A stretch of DNA of 64,000 nt from Pseudoalteromonas rubra (GCF_000967655.1 NZ_JXYA01000016.1:124001-188000), one strand, 5' to 3'. Shown: positions 39,424 to 48,100, counted from the first letter of the stretch. Made by a program: numbers and translations. The notes: generated by a model not told the origin, from the sequence alone.

Positions 39424-40365
39424 CTACAGCGCTATCAGGCCGTCCAAAATGAGTAACAACATCACGCCACTGACGATAAACCAGAGCACAGTTGCCATTG
39501 CAAATGGTCGCCAGCCACTTTGACGCAACATGGCCATAGATACACCGCTGCCGATCAAAAACAAGCTGGCAACCAGCACCGACTTAGCGCCACTATAAAA
39601 TACAGACCAGACACCCTGATACTCAGGCAACCAGGTATTGATAGTAGCAGCAGCAATAAAACCTACAATGAACAAAGGGATACTGGCTCTTTCACTAGAG
39701 CGCGAGAATACCCCCGCCATGGCAGCATATGGCACTATCCACATCGCTCGGGTGAGTTTAATGGTGGTTGCCATTGCCAACGCGGTTGGCCCGTATACCG
39801 CAGCTGCTGCAACAACACTGCTGGTATCGTGAATCGCAAGCGCACTCCAAATCGCAAATTGACTTTCAGTGAGTGAAAAGTAATGGCCCAGCCAGGGAAA
39901 AATGAGTAGGCCCAGCGCATTTAAGGCAAAGACGACACTCAGGGAAATCGCGATTTCATCCTGTTTTGCTTTGATCACAGGCGCCATGGCAGCAATCGCA
40001 CTGCCACCGCAAATAGCGGTACCAAATGAGATGAGCGTGCCGGTATTGCGGTTGAGACGAAACACCTGGCTGAGAATTTCACCCAGCCCAATTGTGGCGG
40101 TGATACTAACAATGGTTAACACCACAGAGCTGCTGCCAACAGCCAGGACATCTTCGATATTGACGTTAAACCCCAAGCCTATCACGGCGATCTTTAACAG
40201 CCATTTTGATGCGGTGTTGGAAAGATCAGTCACAGGATTCCCTAATACAAGCGCAAATCCAAGGCCGATAAATAGTGCCAAAGACGCACTGGCAAAAGGC
40301 GAAAGCGTAAATAAAAAGGCAAACAGAAATAAGGCTTTGTGAAGACCTGGTCGTTCTAATAACAT
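39424..40365 (-). CDS. YeiH/YadS-family putative sulfate exporter
   Basis: A 313-residue membrane protein with about ten TM helices of the conserved hypothetical 698/PSE family. Seen: FALVLGNPVTDLSNTASKWLLKIAVIGLGFNVNIEDVL, LISFGTAICGGSAIAAMAPVIKAKQDEIA (family core), AIHDTSSVVAAAAVYG and TIKLTRAMWIVPYA. Members such as YeiH are predicted anion exporters, often under LysR control; no such regulator is adjacent. Substrate unproven. Confidence 0.88.
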   Translation of the reverse strand: MLLERPGLHKALFLFAFLFTLSPFASASLALFIGLGFALVLGNPVTDLSNTASKWLLKIAVIGLGFNVNIEDVLAVGSSSVVLTIVSITATIGLGEILSQVFRLNRNTGTLISFGTAICGGSAIAAMAPVIKAKQDEIAISLSVVFALNALGLLIFPWLGHYFSLTESQFAIWSALAIHDTSSVVAAAAVYGPTALAMATTIKLTRAMWIVPYAAMAGVFSRSSERASIPLFIVGFIAAATINTWLPEYQGVWSVFYSGAKSVLVASLFLIGSGVSMAMLRQSGWRPFAMATVLWFIVSGVMLLLILDGLIAL

Positions 40366-40397
40366 AATAACGCTCGTACGCGGTCATCAGATAAAAT

Positions 40398-40419
40398 GAC
40401 GCCGGGTAAACCCGGCGTC
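40398..40419 (-). terminator. Terminator of purE-purK
   Basis: GACGCCGGG and CCCGGCGTC form a perfect 9-bp stem around TTTA, followed by ATTTTATC on the minus strand, just after the purK stop. Confidence 0.8.
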
Positions 40420-40427
40420 GGCAATCC

Positions 40428-41576
40428 TTAATTGAGGATCAATGCATGACTGGTTTGGGCAATGCCTGGATAGGCATCTTCCGGGAGTAATTCCGCCAGT
40501 TCAGCAAGGCGCTCACCCAGTTCATGTAAGCTACTTGCTGAGACATTGATATGACCCATCTTTCGCCCCGGTTTGGCCGCTTTACCATACCAGTGACTGG
40601 TAACACCGTTCACACTCAATACCTCGGTAGGAATACTCGCCTGTCCCAACACATTGATCATAGCTGTTGGTCTGACAAGGCTGGTATCACCTATGGGTAA
40701 ACCCGCAACTGCACGCATGTGGTTTTCAAACTGACTGACATGACAACCCTGTTGCGTCCAGTGGCCAGAATTGTGCACGCGCGGCGCAATTTCATTGACC
40801 AGTAAAGTGCCGTCGACATCAAAAAACTCTATCGCAAGTACGCCAACATAATCCAGCTCGCTGGCAATGGCCGAGAAAGCCGTTTCCGCCTGAGCCTGAA
40901 TTGTTGATTTTTCCTTACCCGCAACAGATAGCGTCAGTACGCCATTGGTGTGCTGGTTTTCAGTTAGCGGGTAGATGCGGCATTGGCCGTGATGGTCTCG
41001 CACGCCAATAATAGACACTTCTCTGTCGAACGGGATCATCTGCTCCGCGATAATAGCGTGAGGCGTGGTGTCGGTACCGGCAGCCAGAAACTCAGACATT
41101 TCCTGCCAGATGGCATCCACTTCATCGTCATGCTTGACGCGCCACTGGCCTTTACCGTCATACCCTGCCTGACAGGTTTTAACCACAAGTGGCTTGCCGA
41201 GTTTGTCGATAGCGTCCAGAAAATGCGACTTTTCGGTGATCAGGGCATAAGGCGCGCAGGCCACCTGAGCCTTTTCAAGCAGCGCTTTTTCTTTGCCGCG
41301 GTCGCCGCCGGTTAAGATGGCTTCTGCGCCGGGATAAAACTTGCCGGTTTGCTGGCACACAGCTAACACGTCAGCCGGAATATGTTCAAATTCCGCAGTG
41401 ATCGCATCTACATTCGCAATGGCTTGCTCTAGTGTGGCTGAGTGCGCTTCAAAAGTAACCGGATTAATTACTTGCTGGGTGGCAACATCGTAGGCTGAAA
41501 CCTGGATATCTAAGTGCGTGGCCGACAAGCTCATCATGCGAGCTAACTGGCCTGCGCCTAAAACTAATACTTTCAT
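40428..41576 (-). CDS. purK: N5-carboxyaminoimidazole ribonucleotide synthase
   Basis: ATP-grasp enzyme of purine synthesis that makes N5-CAIR from AIR, bicarbonate and ATP. The 382-residue protein starts MKVLVLGAGQLARMMSLSA, with KTCQAGYDGKGQW (ATP loop), EQMIPFDREVSIIGVRD, and LAIEFFDVDGTLLVNEIAPRVHNSGHWTQ (metal and substrate site). It follows purE with 2 bases between, in the common purE-purK operon. Confidence 0.96.
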   Translation of the reverse strand: MKVLVLGAGQLARMMSLSATHLDIQVSAYDVATQQVINPVTFEAHSATLEQAIANVDAITAEFEHIPADVLAVCQQTGKFYPGAEAILTGGDRGKEKALLEKAQVACAPYALITEKSHFLDAIDKLGKPLVVKTCQAGYDGKGQWRVKHDDEVDAIWQEMSEFLAAGTDTTPHAIIAEQMIPFDREVSIIGVRDHHGQCRIYPLTENQHTNGVLTLSVAGKEKSTIQAQAETAFSAIASELDYVGVLAIEFFDVDGTLLVNEIAPRVHNSGHWTQQGCHVSQFENHMRAVAGLPIGDTSLVRPTAMINVLGQASIPTEVLSVNGVTSHWYGKAAKPGRKMGHINVSASSLHELGERLAELAELLPEDAYPGIAQTSHALILN

Positions 41577-41578
41577 TA

Positions 41579-42061
41579 CTACTCTGCTGGGTTAGGGTTA
41601 GCCAGAACGGTTTCAGTTTGCGCCTTGCGGAAGGCTTCAACCTTTTCAAAAATTTCACTTTGCTGACAGCCCAGAATTTGTGCAGCCAGTAGGCCTGCAT
41701 TTGCGGCACCAGCATCACCAATTGCCAGTGTACCGACAGCAACCCCTTTAGGCATTTGACAGATAGACAACAAGGAGTCTACGCCATTAAGTGTTTTAGA
41801 TTTAACAGGCACGCCCAATACAGGCAAGCTGGTAAACGCTGCGGCCATACCCGGTAAATGAGCAGCACCGCCGGCGCCGGCGATAATCACTTTAATACCA
41901 CGCTCAGCGGCTGAGGATGCGTAGTCAGCGAGCAATTGAGGTGTACGGTGTGCAGAAACGACTTTTGTTTCGTACTCGATACCGAACTTATCCAACATTT
42001 CTGCTGCGTGTTGCATTGTAGGCCAATCGGACTTAGAGCCCATAATGATGCCAACCGTCAT
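41579..42061 (-). CDS. purE: N5-carboxyaminoimidazole ribonucleotide mutase
   Basis: Converts N5-CAIR to CAIR, the step after PurK. The 160-residue class I PurE has the signature [34 protein letters not shown] and [16 protein letters not shown], with [14 protein letters not shown]. First gene of the operon. No PurR-type operator is seen in the ~120 bases upstream. Confidence 0.97.
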   Translation of the reverse strand: MTVGIIMGSKSDWPTMQHAAEMLDKFGIEYETKVVSAHRTPQLLADYASSAAERGIKVIIAGAGGAAHLPGMAAAFTSLPVLGVPVKSKTLNGVDSLLSICQMPKGVAVGTLAIGDAGAANAGLLAAQILGCQQSEIFEKVEAFRKAQTETVLANPNPAE

Positions 42062-42180
42062 AATTATTCCTCAGTTTAAATTGAACGATTTAGGCGCAGT
42101 TTTTTGGGGTATGCGCCAACTTCAGGCGTATTATACCCAAGTGGCGCGGCAAAGCGAATCGACATTTCTGCTAGAGCAGT

Positions 42181-42390
42181 TTAACCGGGAATGTTGTTTG
42201 TCACGGCAATATCAGGCTGACTGCTACGGGCTTTGCGCCAGTGATAGAAAAATGCCTCGGGTCCCAAAATAAAAAACAGGATTGCCAGTCCGCCTGGCAG
42301 CAGAACGGCTTTGAGTACAGGGCCAAGCACATAACTATAAAAAACGATGAATGGAATAAACAAAACATAACCTAAGAATCGCTGCAACAT
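42181..42390 (-). CDS. Small membrane protein under a doubled palindromic operator
   Basis: A 69-residue protein I do not recognise by name. Two TM helices are likely: YVLFIPFIVFYSYVLGPVLKAV and LPGGLAILFFILGPEAFFY, then a polar tail. AAGGAGG lies five bases before the ATG, strong support for translation. Its promoter has a consensus TTGACA and carries two TGAGCGYGCTCA palindromes, so it is tightly regulated, presumably by the TetR gene that begins 224 bases away on the other strand. A stress- or ligand-induced membrane peptide is the simplest reading. Confidence 0.75.
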   Translation of the reverse strand: MLQRFLGYVLFIPFIVFYSYVLGPVLKAVLLPGGLAILFFILGPEAFFYHWRKARSSQPDIAVTNNIPG

Positions 42391-42409
42391 ATCGCCTCCT
42401 TAATATATT

Positions 42410-42451
42410 TGAGCGTGCTCATATTTTTAATTGAGCGCGCTCAATTGTCAA
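42410..42451 (-). promoter_or_regulatory. Promoter with two TGAGCGYGCTCA operators
   Basis: AATTGAGCGCGCTCAATT (42429-42446) is a perfect 18-bp palindrome. A second, TGAGCGTGCTCA (42410-42421), has one central mismatch. Centre-to-centre distance is 22 bp, two helical turns. On the minus strand a perfect TTGACA (42451-42446) is followed 17 bp later by AAAAAT (42428-42423), so one operator fills the -35/-10 spacer and the other lies over the likely transcription start. This is a typical repression layout for a TetR dimer pair. Confidence 0.8.
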
Positions 42452-42613
42452 TAAATATTGTTATAGCAGCTACTCATACTGATATGATAAAGGCTAACAC
42501 TCTTTCTTAATCAGTCAGTTACACGCAAGCATATGGCAACTGAAATATGACGGGCTATGTTAAGGCGACTTCTTATCGTGATATAATGCTGAAAACGGTT
42601 AGGCTGGAAACCA

Positions 42614-43135
42614 ATGAAAAAGAGTGAAAAAACCAAGCAGCTGATCCTGGATGAAAGCTGGCAACTGTTTGTCGAAAACGGCTACAAAGATACCTCTACC
42701 CGTCAGATAGCGACTGCCGCGGGCGTTGCGGTGGGTACTGTCTTCAGCCACTTTCCCAATAAAATTGATATTCTCAAAACGGCCATGCATCAACGCATAG
42801 ATGTGGTGATTGAACAAGCAAGCAGTGCTGATCAACACCACTCCGCACGGCTTAAGTTACGTCACTATGCAGGCTACCTGTTTTCATTTTACTTGCAGCA
42901 CAGAGAGTTTAGCCAGGCACTGCTGAGTGATTTACTGTGGCACCAGGCCTATTTTTCCGAGCAGATTGAGATGTTTAAACAACGCCTGTTCGCTGAACAA
43001 GCGTATGACGACACAAAAGCGACGGTTATGATGGACTGTTACTTTATGACACTCATACAAGGTCTGTCTGACCCTACTTCCTGCAAAGAAAGCATGTTGC
43101 GAGTTCTCACTAATAAGCTGACCTTGTTATATTAA
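42614..43135 (+). CDS. TetR family transcriptional regulator
   Basis: A 173-residue TetR regulator. The N-terminal HTH is MKKSEKTKQLILDESWQLFVENGYKDTSTRQIATAAGVAVGTVFSHFPNKIDIL (classic TetR pattern, residues 1-55); the C-terminal ligand domain is alpha-helical with no identifiable effector. It is divergent from the 69-residue membrane protein gene, whose promoter carries paired palindromes, and is the obvious candidate repressor (inference). Its own promoter probably uses TATAAT at 42582-42587; no operator copy is seen there. Confidence 0.9.
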   Translation: MKKSEKTKQLILDESWQLFVENGYKDTSTRQIATAAGVAVGTVFSHFPNKIDILKTAMHQRIDVVIEQASSADQHHSARLKLRHYAGYLFSFYLQHREFSQALLSDLLWHQAYFSEQIEMFKQRLFAEQAYDDTKATVMMDCYFMTLIQGLSDPTSCKESMLRVLTNKLTLLY

Positions 43136-43173
43136 ACATTATGTATGATGTGTTCTTTATATACTTAAAGAAA

Positions 43174-43199
43174 AGGCAGAACTTTCGTGTGTTCTGCCT
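43174..43199 (-). terminator. Terminator of the PepSY operon
   Basis: AGGCAGAAC and GTTCTGCCT form a 9-bp stem with an 8-base loop; on the minus strand the continuation is TTTTCTTT. It also stands after the plus-strand TetR gene. Confidence 0.8.
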
Positions 43200-43214
43200 G
43201 CTTACATTAACTGT

Positions 43215-44828
43215 TTAGCTGTGTTTAACCGATAGGTTTGACGTTATGGTATCCGGTGTTTCAAGATGCCAGATGCTGCCTGGCTCATTAGCCATTGCTC
43301 TGCGTTTAACATGACCTGACAGCCACCAAAACACAACGGCAAATGCCAATGCAATCACCTCAACCATCAAAGTGCCCAGACTATTTGGAAACCATAAATT
43401 GACAGCAGGAACTAAGCCTGCCAGTACAGAAGTAACAGGTATCAATACACACAGCAGTGCCAGCACCTTCAAGGTGTTTATGGCTGTTTTTGCCGGCCCG
43501 TATACAAACGCACTTATCATTACGCAGCTAAAACTTGCGTAGTAAACAAACATATATGCCTGATTGATATTCACAGGGAGCAGTGTTAGCCATTTGCTAC
43601 TGGCGAATGTAGCCGCTATCCCTGTCAATGCGCCCAAACAAACACCTACGGTCAGCGCGCCCATAATGCGATAGGCCCTGCGCTGTTGCATGCCCTTCTG
43701 ACGTCTTTTTTCAAGCCAAAGTATATTACCTGAATAAAACAAACAGGCACCTGCAAGGCCCATCATAAAGTAAACCCAGCGCATCAGATCGCCGCCATAG
43801 CTGCCAAAATGTAATCCAAAGAAGCTCGACACCAGTCGCGCCCAAACGGTTTGTTCCGGGTGAGCCACACTGGAGGACACCACTTCTAGTGTATAAGGAT
43901 TAATAAACATAAAATCATGAAGCGCGCCTCTGGCTACTTCACCTTCATTAACCACATCTATAGTTGCAAACGCAGAAGGCTTATTCAGGTTGCTTAGCTT
44001 TATCTGAGCCACCTGATAACCCGGTGCATGCGACTGTGCTAAAGCCACCATTTCACTGACTTTAGGCAAATCAGCAATGTTACGCTCTATTTTTGATGGC
44101 GGATTGCGTGGGAATAACGGTTTATCGCCATACACTTGCGCCAAAGTACCGTAAAGCAGGTCGTGAAAAGCGAATACACAAACAGTCAACGCAATTACAA
44201 TATGAAAAGGCAGGCTGGCTATCCCTAATAAATTATGTCCATCCAGCCAAAAGCGCTTTCTTTCCCCCTGATCACGGACCGCCATAAACCGCTTGACCAA
44301 GGTTGGGAGCAAAAAGATCACACCAGATACCAGTGCCAGGAAGTATAGACCGGCTGCAATACCAAGGACAAAGACACCTGACTGTGTATGGCCTATTTCA
44401 CCGCCAATACCGGCGGTGCGATGCAACATGTCCAACAGTTCCGATAAGCGGTTAACGGGCACCTGCTCAGCGACCAGCTGGTCATTTTCATCTAAAGTTG
44501 CATGCCAGCGTATATCATCTAGCCTTAACCCGCGCGGCGATCCCTGCTCATACCAGCTCACAGGTGACAGCGCGTCATTAAAATGCAAGATCACATTATC
44601 ACTGGCTTTAGGGTGTGACGCCAATACCGTATCCAACAGCGCATCATAACGCTCCGTGTCTATATTGGCCATTTGATGCTTGCTGGGCGTGGCCCAGCGG
44701 TCAATTTCAGGTGCAAACATGGTCAGGGCACCGGCAAAGAAACCGATAAACAGAAGCAGACTAGATGTTATTCCGGTCCAGGTGTGTAAACTTTGGTAGG
44801 TTTTCAGAATATCCGCTCTGACTTTCAT
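43215..44828 (-). CDS. PepSY-associated TM helix protein, probable ferric-siderophore reductase
   Basis: A 537-residue inner-membrane protein. TM1 is in HTWTGITSSLLLFIGFFAGAL, a large periplasmic PepSY region follows (EIDRWATPSKHQMANIDTE, LSPVSWYEQGSPRGLRLDD), then GIAAGLYFLALVSGVIFLLPTL, a second PepSY segment (RDQGERKRFWLDGHNLLGIASLPFHIVIALT with His residues suited to heme), and four more TM helices. Relatives such as FpvG of Pseudomonas reduce iron from siderophores. ATG at 44828 with AAGGGGG; it overlaps the upstream gene by 4 bases. Last gene of a three-gene operon behind a Fur-like box. Confidence 0.85.
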   Translation of the reverse strand: MKVRADILKTYQSLHTWTGITSSLLLFIGFFAGALTMFAPEIDRWATPSKHQMANIDTERYDALLDTVLASHPKASDNVILHFNDALSPVSWYEQGSPRGLRLDDIRWHATLDENDQLVAEQVPVNRLSELLDMLHRTAGIGGEIGHTQSGVFVLGIAAGLYFLALVSGVIFLLPTLVKRFMAVRDQGERKRFWLDGHNLLGIASLPFHIVIALTVCVFAFHDLLYGTLAQVYGDKPLFPRNPPSKIERNIADLPKVSEMVALAQSHAPGYQVAQIKLSNLNKPSAFATIDVVNEGEVARGALHDFMFINPYTLEVVSSSVAHPEQTVWARLVSSFFGLHFGSYGGDLMRWVYFMMGLAGACLFYSGNILWLEKRRQKGMQQRRAYRIMGALTVGVCLGALTGIAATFASSKWLTLLPVNINQAYMFVYYASFSCVMISAFVYGPAKTAINTLKVLALLCVLIPVTSVLAGLVPAVNLWFPNSLGTLMVEVIALAFAVVFWWLSGHVKRRAMANEPGSIWHLETPDTITSNLSVKHS

Positions 44829-45136
44829 AACAGCCCCCTTAAAATTGCTAAAACGCCATAACCTACCGCACTTGCAGACAATAAGCAGAACCAAGCCTGA
44901 GCCCCCGTTCTGAACAGGTAAGTAAAACTAATTATAAGTAACCAAATTGGCACACTCAGCCACATATTAAACTGAGTTTTCCACAACAACTCTGTACCAC
45001 TTAAAGACGAGTTAAGACCGGAAGGACCAAACCAGGCAAACAAGCCAATGATAGAAAAACTCAGCAGGGCGCCGCCAATCAGTCCGGCCAGCGTTTTACT
45101 AAGCCAGTCAGCTTGTATCGGAGTATAATTTTTCAT
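44825..45136 (-). CDS. DUF3649-type membrane protein
   Basis: A 103-residue protein with three TM helices (TLAGLIGGALLSFSIIGLFAWF, FNMWLSVPIWLLIISFTYLF, FCLLSASAVGYGVLAILRGL). The N-terminal WLSKTLAGLIGGALLSFSI pattern fits the DUF3649 family, which sits beside PepSY and DUF3325 genes in siderophore-uptake operons (recalled association). It overlaps both neighbours by 4 bases (ATGA), so translation is coupled. Role: probable helper of the PepSY reductase. Confidence 0.72.
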   Translation of the reverse strand: MKNYTPIQADWLSKTLAGLIGGALLSFSIIGLFAWFGPSGLNSSLSGTELLWKTQFNMWLSVPIWLLIISFTYLFRTGAQAWFCLLSASAVGYGVLAILRGLL

Positions 45137-45390
45137 TCCCTACCTCTGTCTATTAACGGCAAAAATGGGATAAGCGTCAGCGACAACATGATGATCATCA
45201 AGCACACAAACAGACTGACAGGTATGCTCATGCTGGTATTGAAACCGATGAATGCAACAAAAAACAAAAGATAAGCCAAGGCGCGCCAGCCACTTTTAAT
45301 TTGCTGTTTTAACCAGCGCTGGTTCTTATTACTGAGGTAAATAACGGTAGTTCCTGCAAGTAGCAGCATTACCAATATTGAAGTAAGCAC
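45133..45390 (-). CDS. DUF3325-type membrane protein
   Basis: An 85-residue protein with three TM helices and the NKNQRWL...GWRALAYLLFFVAF pattern of DUF3325, usually found with PepSY and DUF3649 proteins. GTG start with GGGAG seven bases upstream. First gene of the operon; a Fur-like box lies 57-71 bases upstream. No TonB-dependent receptor is nearby, so the operon may serve a receptor encoded elsewhere. Confidence 0.7.
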   Translation of the reverse strand: MLTSILVMLLLAGTTVIYLSNKNQRWLKQQIKSGWRALAYLLFFVAFIGFNTSMSIPVSLFVCLMIIMLSLTLIPFLPLIDRGRE

Positions 45391-45446
45391 TTTTCACTCC
45401 CTGTTATTGCGTAAAGACGATCCTGTCCATTATACACAAACAGTAT

Positions 45447-45461
45447 TGATAATCACTATTA
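45447..45461 (-). promoter_or_regulatory. Fur-like box upstream of the PepSY operon
   Basis: TTGATAATCACTATTA contains TGATAAT-C-ACTATTA, matching the consensus TGATAATNATTATCA at most positions. It stands 57 to 71 bases before the GTG of the first gene, a usual promoter distance. Iron-dependent repression by Fur is an inference. Confidence 0.65.
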
Positions 45462-45485
45462 TTTACTTTCCAACACAGTTAAAAG

Positions 45486-45935
45486 CTAAACAACCTTGCG
45501 CTTTCGGATCAGATGATAGACGCGGCCCAACAAAACCAAACAAATGGCACCCGTTAAAACCGGGAACAGCAAAAACCCCCAGCTTTTACCGGTTAGCATG
45601 ATAAACAGCGGGTTTGCACCTGCTGGCGGATGTACGGTTTTGCTTAGCATCATCAGCATCACAGCCAATCCCGTTGCGAGTCCTAATGACAGTGCATTAA
45701 CAGGCACAAAAGTAACAAACACGACTCCTACGACAGCAGTAAGAGTGTGACCCGCAATCACATTGCGCGCTTTCGCCAGCGGACTATCTGGCACCGCAAA
45801 GATAAGCACGCAGGATGCGCCAAACGCCGCCATCAACAACCAATACTCCTGATTGTGATGTCCAATCAGCGCTAATGCGGAAATTGCCAGCATAGTGCCG
45901 ACACCCGCAGATAAAGAAACAGTCCAGTTAAACAC
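45486..45935 (-). CDS. HPP family membrane protein
   Basis: A 149-residue protein with four TM helices and the family signature SKTVHPPAGANPLFIM. HPP proteins include nitrite transporters of chloroplasts and cyanobacteria; bacterial roles are mostly unknown. GTG start with GAAGGAGG four bases upstream. The promoter carries two GTAGACA palindromes, and a TetR gene lies on the opposite strand, so its expression is probably controlled by that regulator. Confidence 0.85.
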   Translation of the reverse strand: MFNWTVSLSAGVGTMLAISALALIGHHNQEYWLLMAAFGASCVLIFAVPDSPLAKARNVIAGHTLTAVVGVVFVTFVPVNALSLGLATGLAVMLMMLSKTVHPPAGANPLFIMLTGKSWGFLLFPVLTGAICLVLLGRVYHLIRKRKVV

Positions 45936-45950
45936 AACACCTCCTTCAAA

Positions 45951-46003
45951 GTAGACAGATTGTTCTACTTGTCATGGTAGACAAATTTGTCTACTCATGT
46001 CAA
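45951..46003. promoter_or_regulatory. Paired palindromic operators between HPP and TetR genes
   Basis: GTAGACAAATTTGTCTAC (45977-45994) is a perfect 18-bp palindrome; GTAGACAGATTGTTCTAC (45951-45968) is an imperfect copy. Their centres are 26 bp apart. On the minus strand a consensus TTGACA (46003-45998) with TACCAT 18 bp downstream would place the perfect palindrome in the HPP promoter spacer and the -10. The pair lies between divergent start codons at 45935 and 46031 and can control both genes. Confidence 0.8.
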
Positions 46004-46030
46004 GATAAGTGAAAATTGAAGGAGGCTGAT

Positions 46031-46597
46031 ATGTCGGACAAGCGAGCGTTACTACTGAACAGTGCGTTAGAGCTGTTTTACGAAAAAGGCACAGGCACGG
46101 TTGGGATCAATGAGATCATTGCACACAGCGGCGTTGCCAAGAAAACCCTGTATCATCACTTTAGTTCAAAAGAGGACCTTATCCTCGCTGCTTTGTCACT
46201 CAGGGACCAAAGGTACTTGCAGTGGCTGAGGGAAAGGCTCGCGGATGCTGACAGCAACGCCGATTTAGTCAGGCAATTATTTAATGCTCTTAATGACTGG
46301 TTTAATGACCGCGCTACCGAGCTTGGTCATTTCAGAGGGTGTTTTTTTATTAATACTGCCGGTGAATCTGCAACACGGAATCAACTGATTTCAGACCGCT
46401 GCGCCAGTCATAAAGTTGCAGTACGTCGTCTTATCACCGACAGCCTGCCCCAACCCAATGACAGGCTGGTTGACGCATTGTGCTTACTCAAAGAAGGAGC
46501 AACAACCTCTGCGTTTGTGCAGGGAGACAAGCAGGCCGCATTGCGCTGTATTGATATTGCCCTTGCATTCGATACACCTGCACCTTTTGCGGTGTAA
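46031..46597 (+). CDS. TetR family transcriptional regulator
   Basis: A 188-residue TetR regulator: MSDKRALLLNSALELFYEKGTGTVGINEIIAHSGVAKKTLYHHFSSKEDLILAAL is the HTH, and the C-terminal part (HFRGCFFINTAGE, the TetR_C pattern of the YcdC/NemR-like group) binds an unknown ligand. The ATG at 46031 has GGAGG six bases upstream. It is divergent from the HPP gene with two operators between, so it probably represses both HPP and itself. Confidence 0.9.
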   Translation: MSDKRALLLNSALELFYEKGTGTVGINEIIAHSGVAKKTLYHHFSSKEDLILAALSLRDQRYLQWLRERLADADSNADLVRQLFNALNDWFNDRATELGHFRGCFFINTAGESATRNQLISDRCASHKVAVRRLITDSLPQPNDRLVDALCLLKEGATTSAFVQGDKQAALRCIDIALAFDTPAPFAV

Positions 46598-46676
46598 TGT
46601 GGTGAAATTTAATCGTCTGGCCCGCTGCACTATAATGGGTTAGAACTAATAAACATTTAAGTAACAACAAAACATT

Positions 46677-47969
46677 GTGCAACAAGATAAGTATCTGAAA
46701 AAAGGCGCACTCACACTCAGCGTGTCCGTTATTATTGGCTTTTTAGTTGATTATGCGTTCAATTTGAGCCTAAGTCGCACGCTGACGACGCACGAGTACG
46801 GCGACTATAAGGTTGCCTACGCTTATGCCACCATCTGTGGTGTATTAGTTTTACTCGGAGGAGACAGAGTCGCGCCTAAGGTCTTAGCCCGGCCATTAGC
46901 GAGCAAGTCAGCTCGTGAAGTTGGCGGCTTTGTTGCCTTCTTTAGTAAAATCGCATTCGCTTTATCACTCGCAGTCTTTTTATTTACCTATTTAAGTGGC
47001 TACCTTCACGTAGGCAGCTGGTCGGTTAACGATCACCATGCGTTGCTTTGGATCTCAGCTGCAATCCCGCTCATCGCACTCGGCGCAATACTGAGCCGGG
47101 TTTTACAAAGCGCAAAAATGCTGGTTCACGCTAATTTGCCTTGGCGCATCGTGCTTCCTTTAGCCAAGACCGTGGTGATCCTGATACTGGCGGCTGTGTT
47201 AGAGCAAGTGCATTTATGGCATATTATCGGCGCGGGCATTGTGATCCTGGCGATGATTACCAGCTGGCAGCTGAAAGTTTTACAGAATAACGACTTGCTC
47301 ACCTTCTCGTACATAACGCCCGTCAGCAACCAGCCACAGCTTCTGGCAACCTCCATTCCCATGATGCTCGCGATGCTAGTGACCATTGCTATCTCACAGC
47401 TGGACTTATATATGCTCGAGCTGCTGGCACTGGAGCATGAGGTTGGGCATTATGCTGGGGCTGCTACCACAGCCCACATGATCCCGGTCGCCCAGGTCAG
47501 TGTCATCGCTTTGTTCGTTCCCTTGCTGGGACAGGCGCTGGAAAAAGGTGAAGAGCACGCAGAGCACATATTATGGCAAGGGCAGAAAATCATGCTTGCC
47601 ACCGTTTTGGTACTATCGTGTGGGCTATTTATGTCGGGCTCGCACCTATTACAATTATTCGGAGAAGATTTTTTTAGCGCTAATGACGCGTTACATTACC
47701 TAATTCTTGGCTCGTGTTTCTGGGCTGTGACAGCGTTTATTTCGACCTGGCTACAATACACAGGTAAAGGCAAGTATGTTGTGATTATCGGTATACTTAC
47801 ACTCTGTACAGACGGCCTGTTAAATTGGTTATTGATCCCCACCTATGGCATTACCGGTGCCGCAATTTCAACTTGTGTGGCCCTTTTTCTCGCCTCACTG
47901 TTAACTTGGGCGGCATTTTTATCGACCAAAAAGCACGCGCTAAAAAGCCACAGTATTCGCTCTGGTTAA
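46677..47969 (+). CDS. Oligosaccharide flippase-like membrane protein
   Basis: A 430-residue protein with about 12-14 TM helices of the MATE/MOP polysaccharide-export (Wzx-like) type: ALTLSVSVIIGFLVDYAFNLSLSRTLTTHEYGDYKVAYAYATI is a clear flippase N terminus and GDRVAPKVLARP is the loop. These flip lipid-linked sugars across the inner membrane. GTG start (an overlapping TTG is possible). A TATAAT at 46631-46636 is a likely -10. No glycosyltransferase or other polysaccharide gene is nearby, which is unusual for a Wzx. Confidence 0.85.
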   Translation: MQQDKYLKKGALTLSVSVIIGFLVDYAFNLSLSRTLTTHEYGDYKVAYAYATICGVLVLLGGDRVAPKVLARPLASKSAREVGGFVAFFSKIAFALSLAVFLFTYLSGYLHVGSWSVNDHHALLWISAAIPLIALGAILSRVLQSAKMLVHANLPWRIVLPLAKTVVILILAAVLEQVHLWHIIGAGIVILAMITSWQLKVLQNNDLLTFSYITPVSNQPQLLATSIPMMLAMLVTIAISQLDLYMLELLALEHEVGHYAGAATTAHMIPVAQVSVIALFVPLLGQALEKGEEHAEHILWQGQKIMLATVLVLSCGLFMSGSHLLQLFGEDFFSANDALHYLILGSCFWAVTAFISTWLQYTGKGKYVVIIGILTLCTDGLLNWLLIPTYGITGAAISTCVALFLASLLTWAAFLSTKKHALKSHSIRSG

Positions 47970-48100
47970 CCCTGGGATCGCTCATTCTGAGGTAATTGTC
48001 GATTATTCATTAAAATAATTGACACAATATGTACCATTTTGTAACTTTAACCTGTTTGCTAGTTTGCACTCGGGAACTAATAAAAATAATAGGGAAAATT

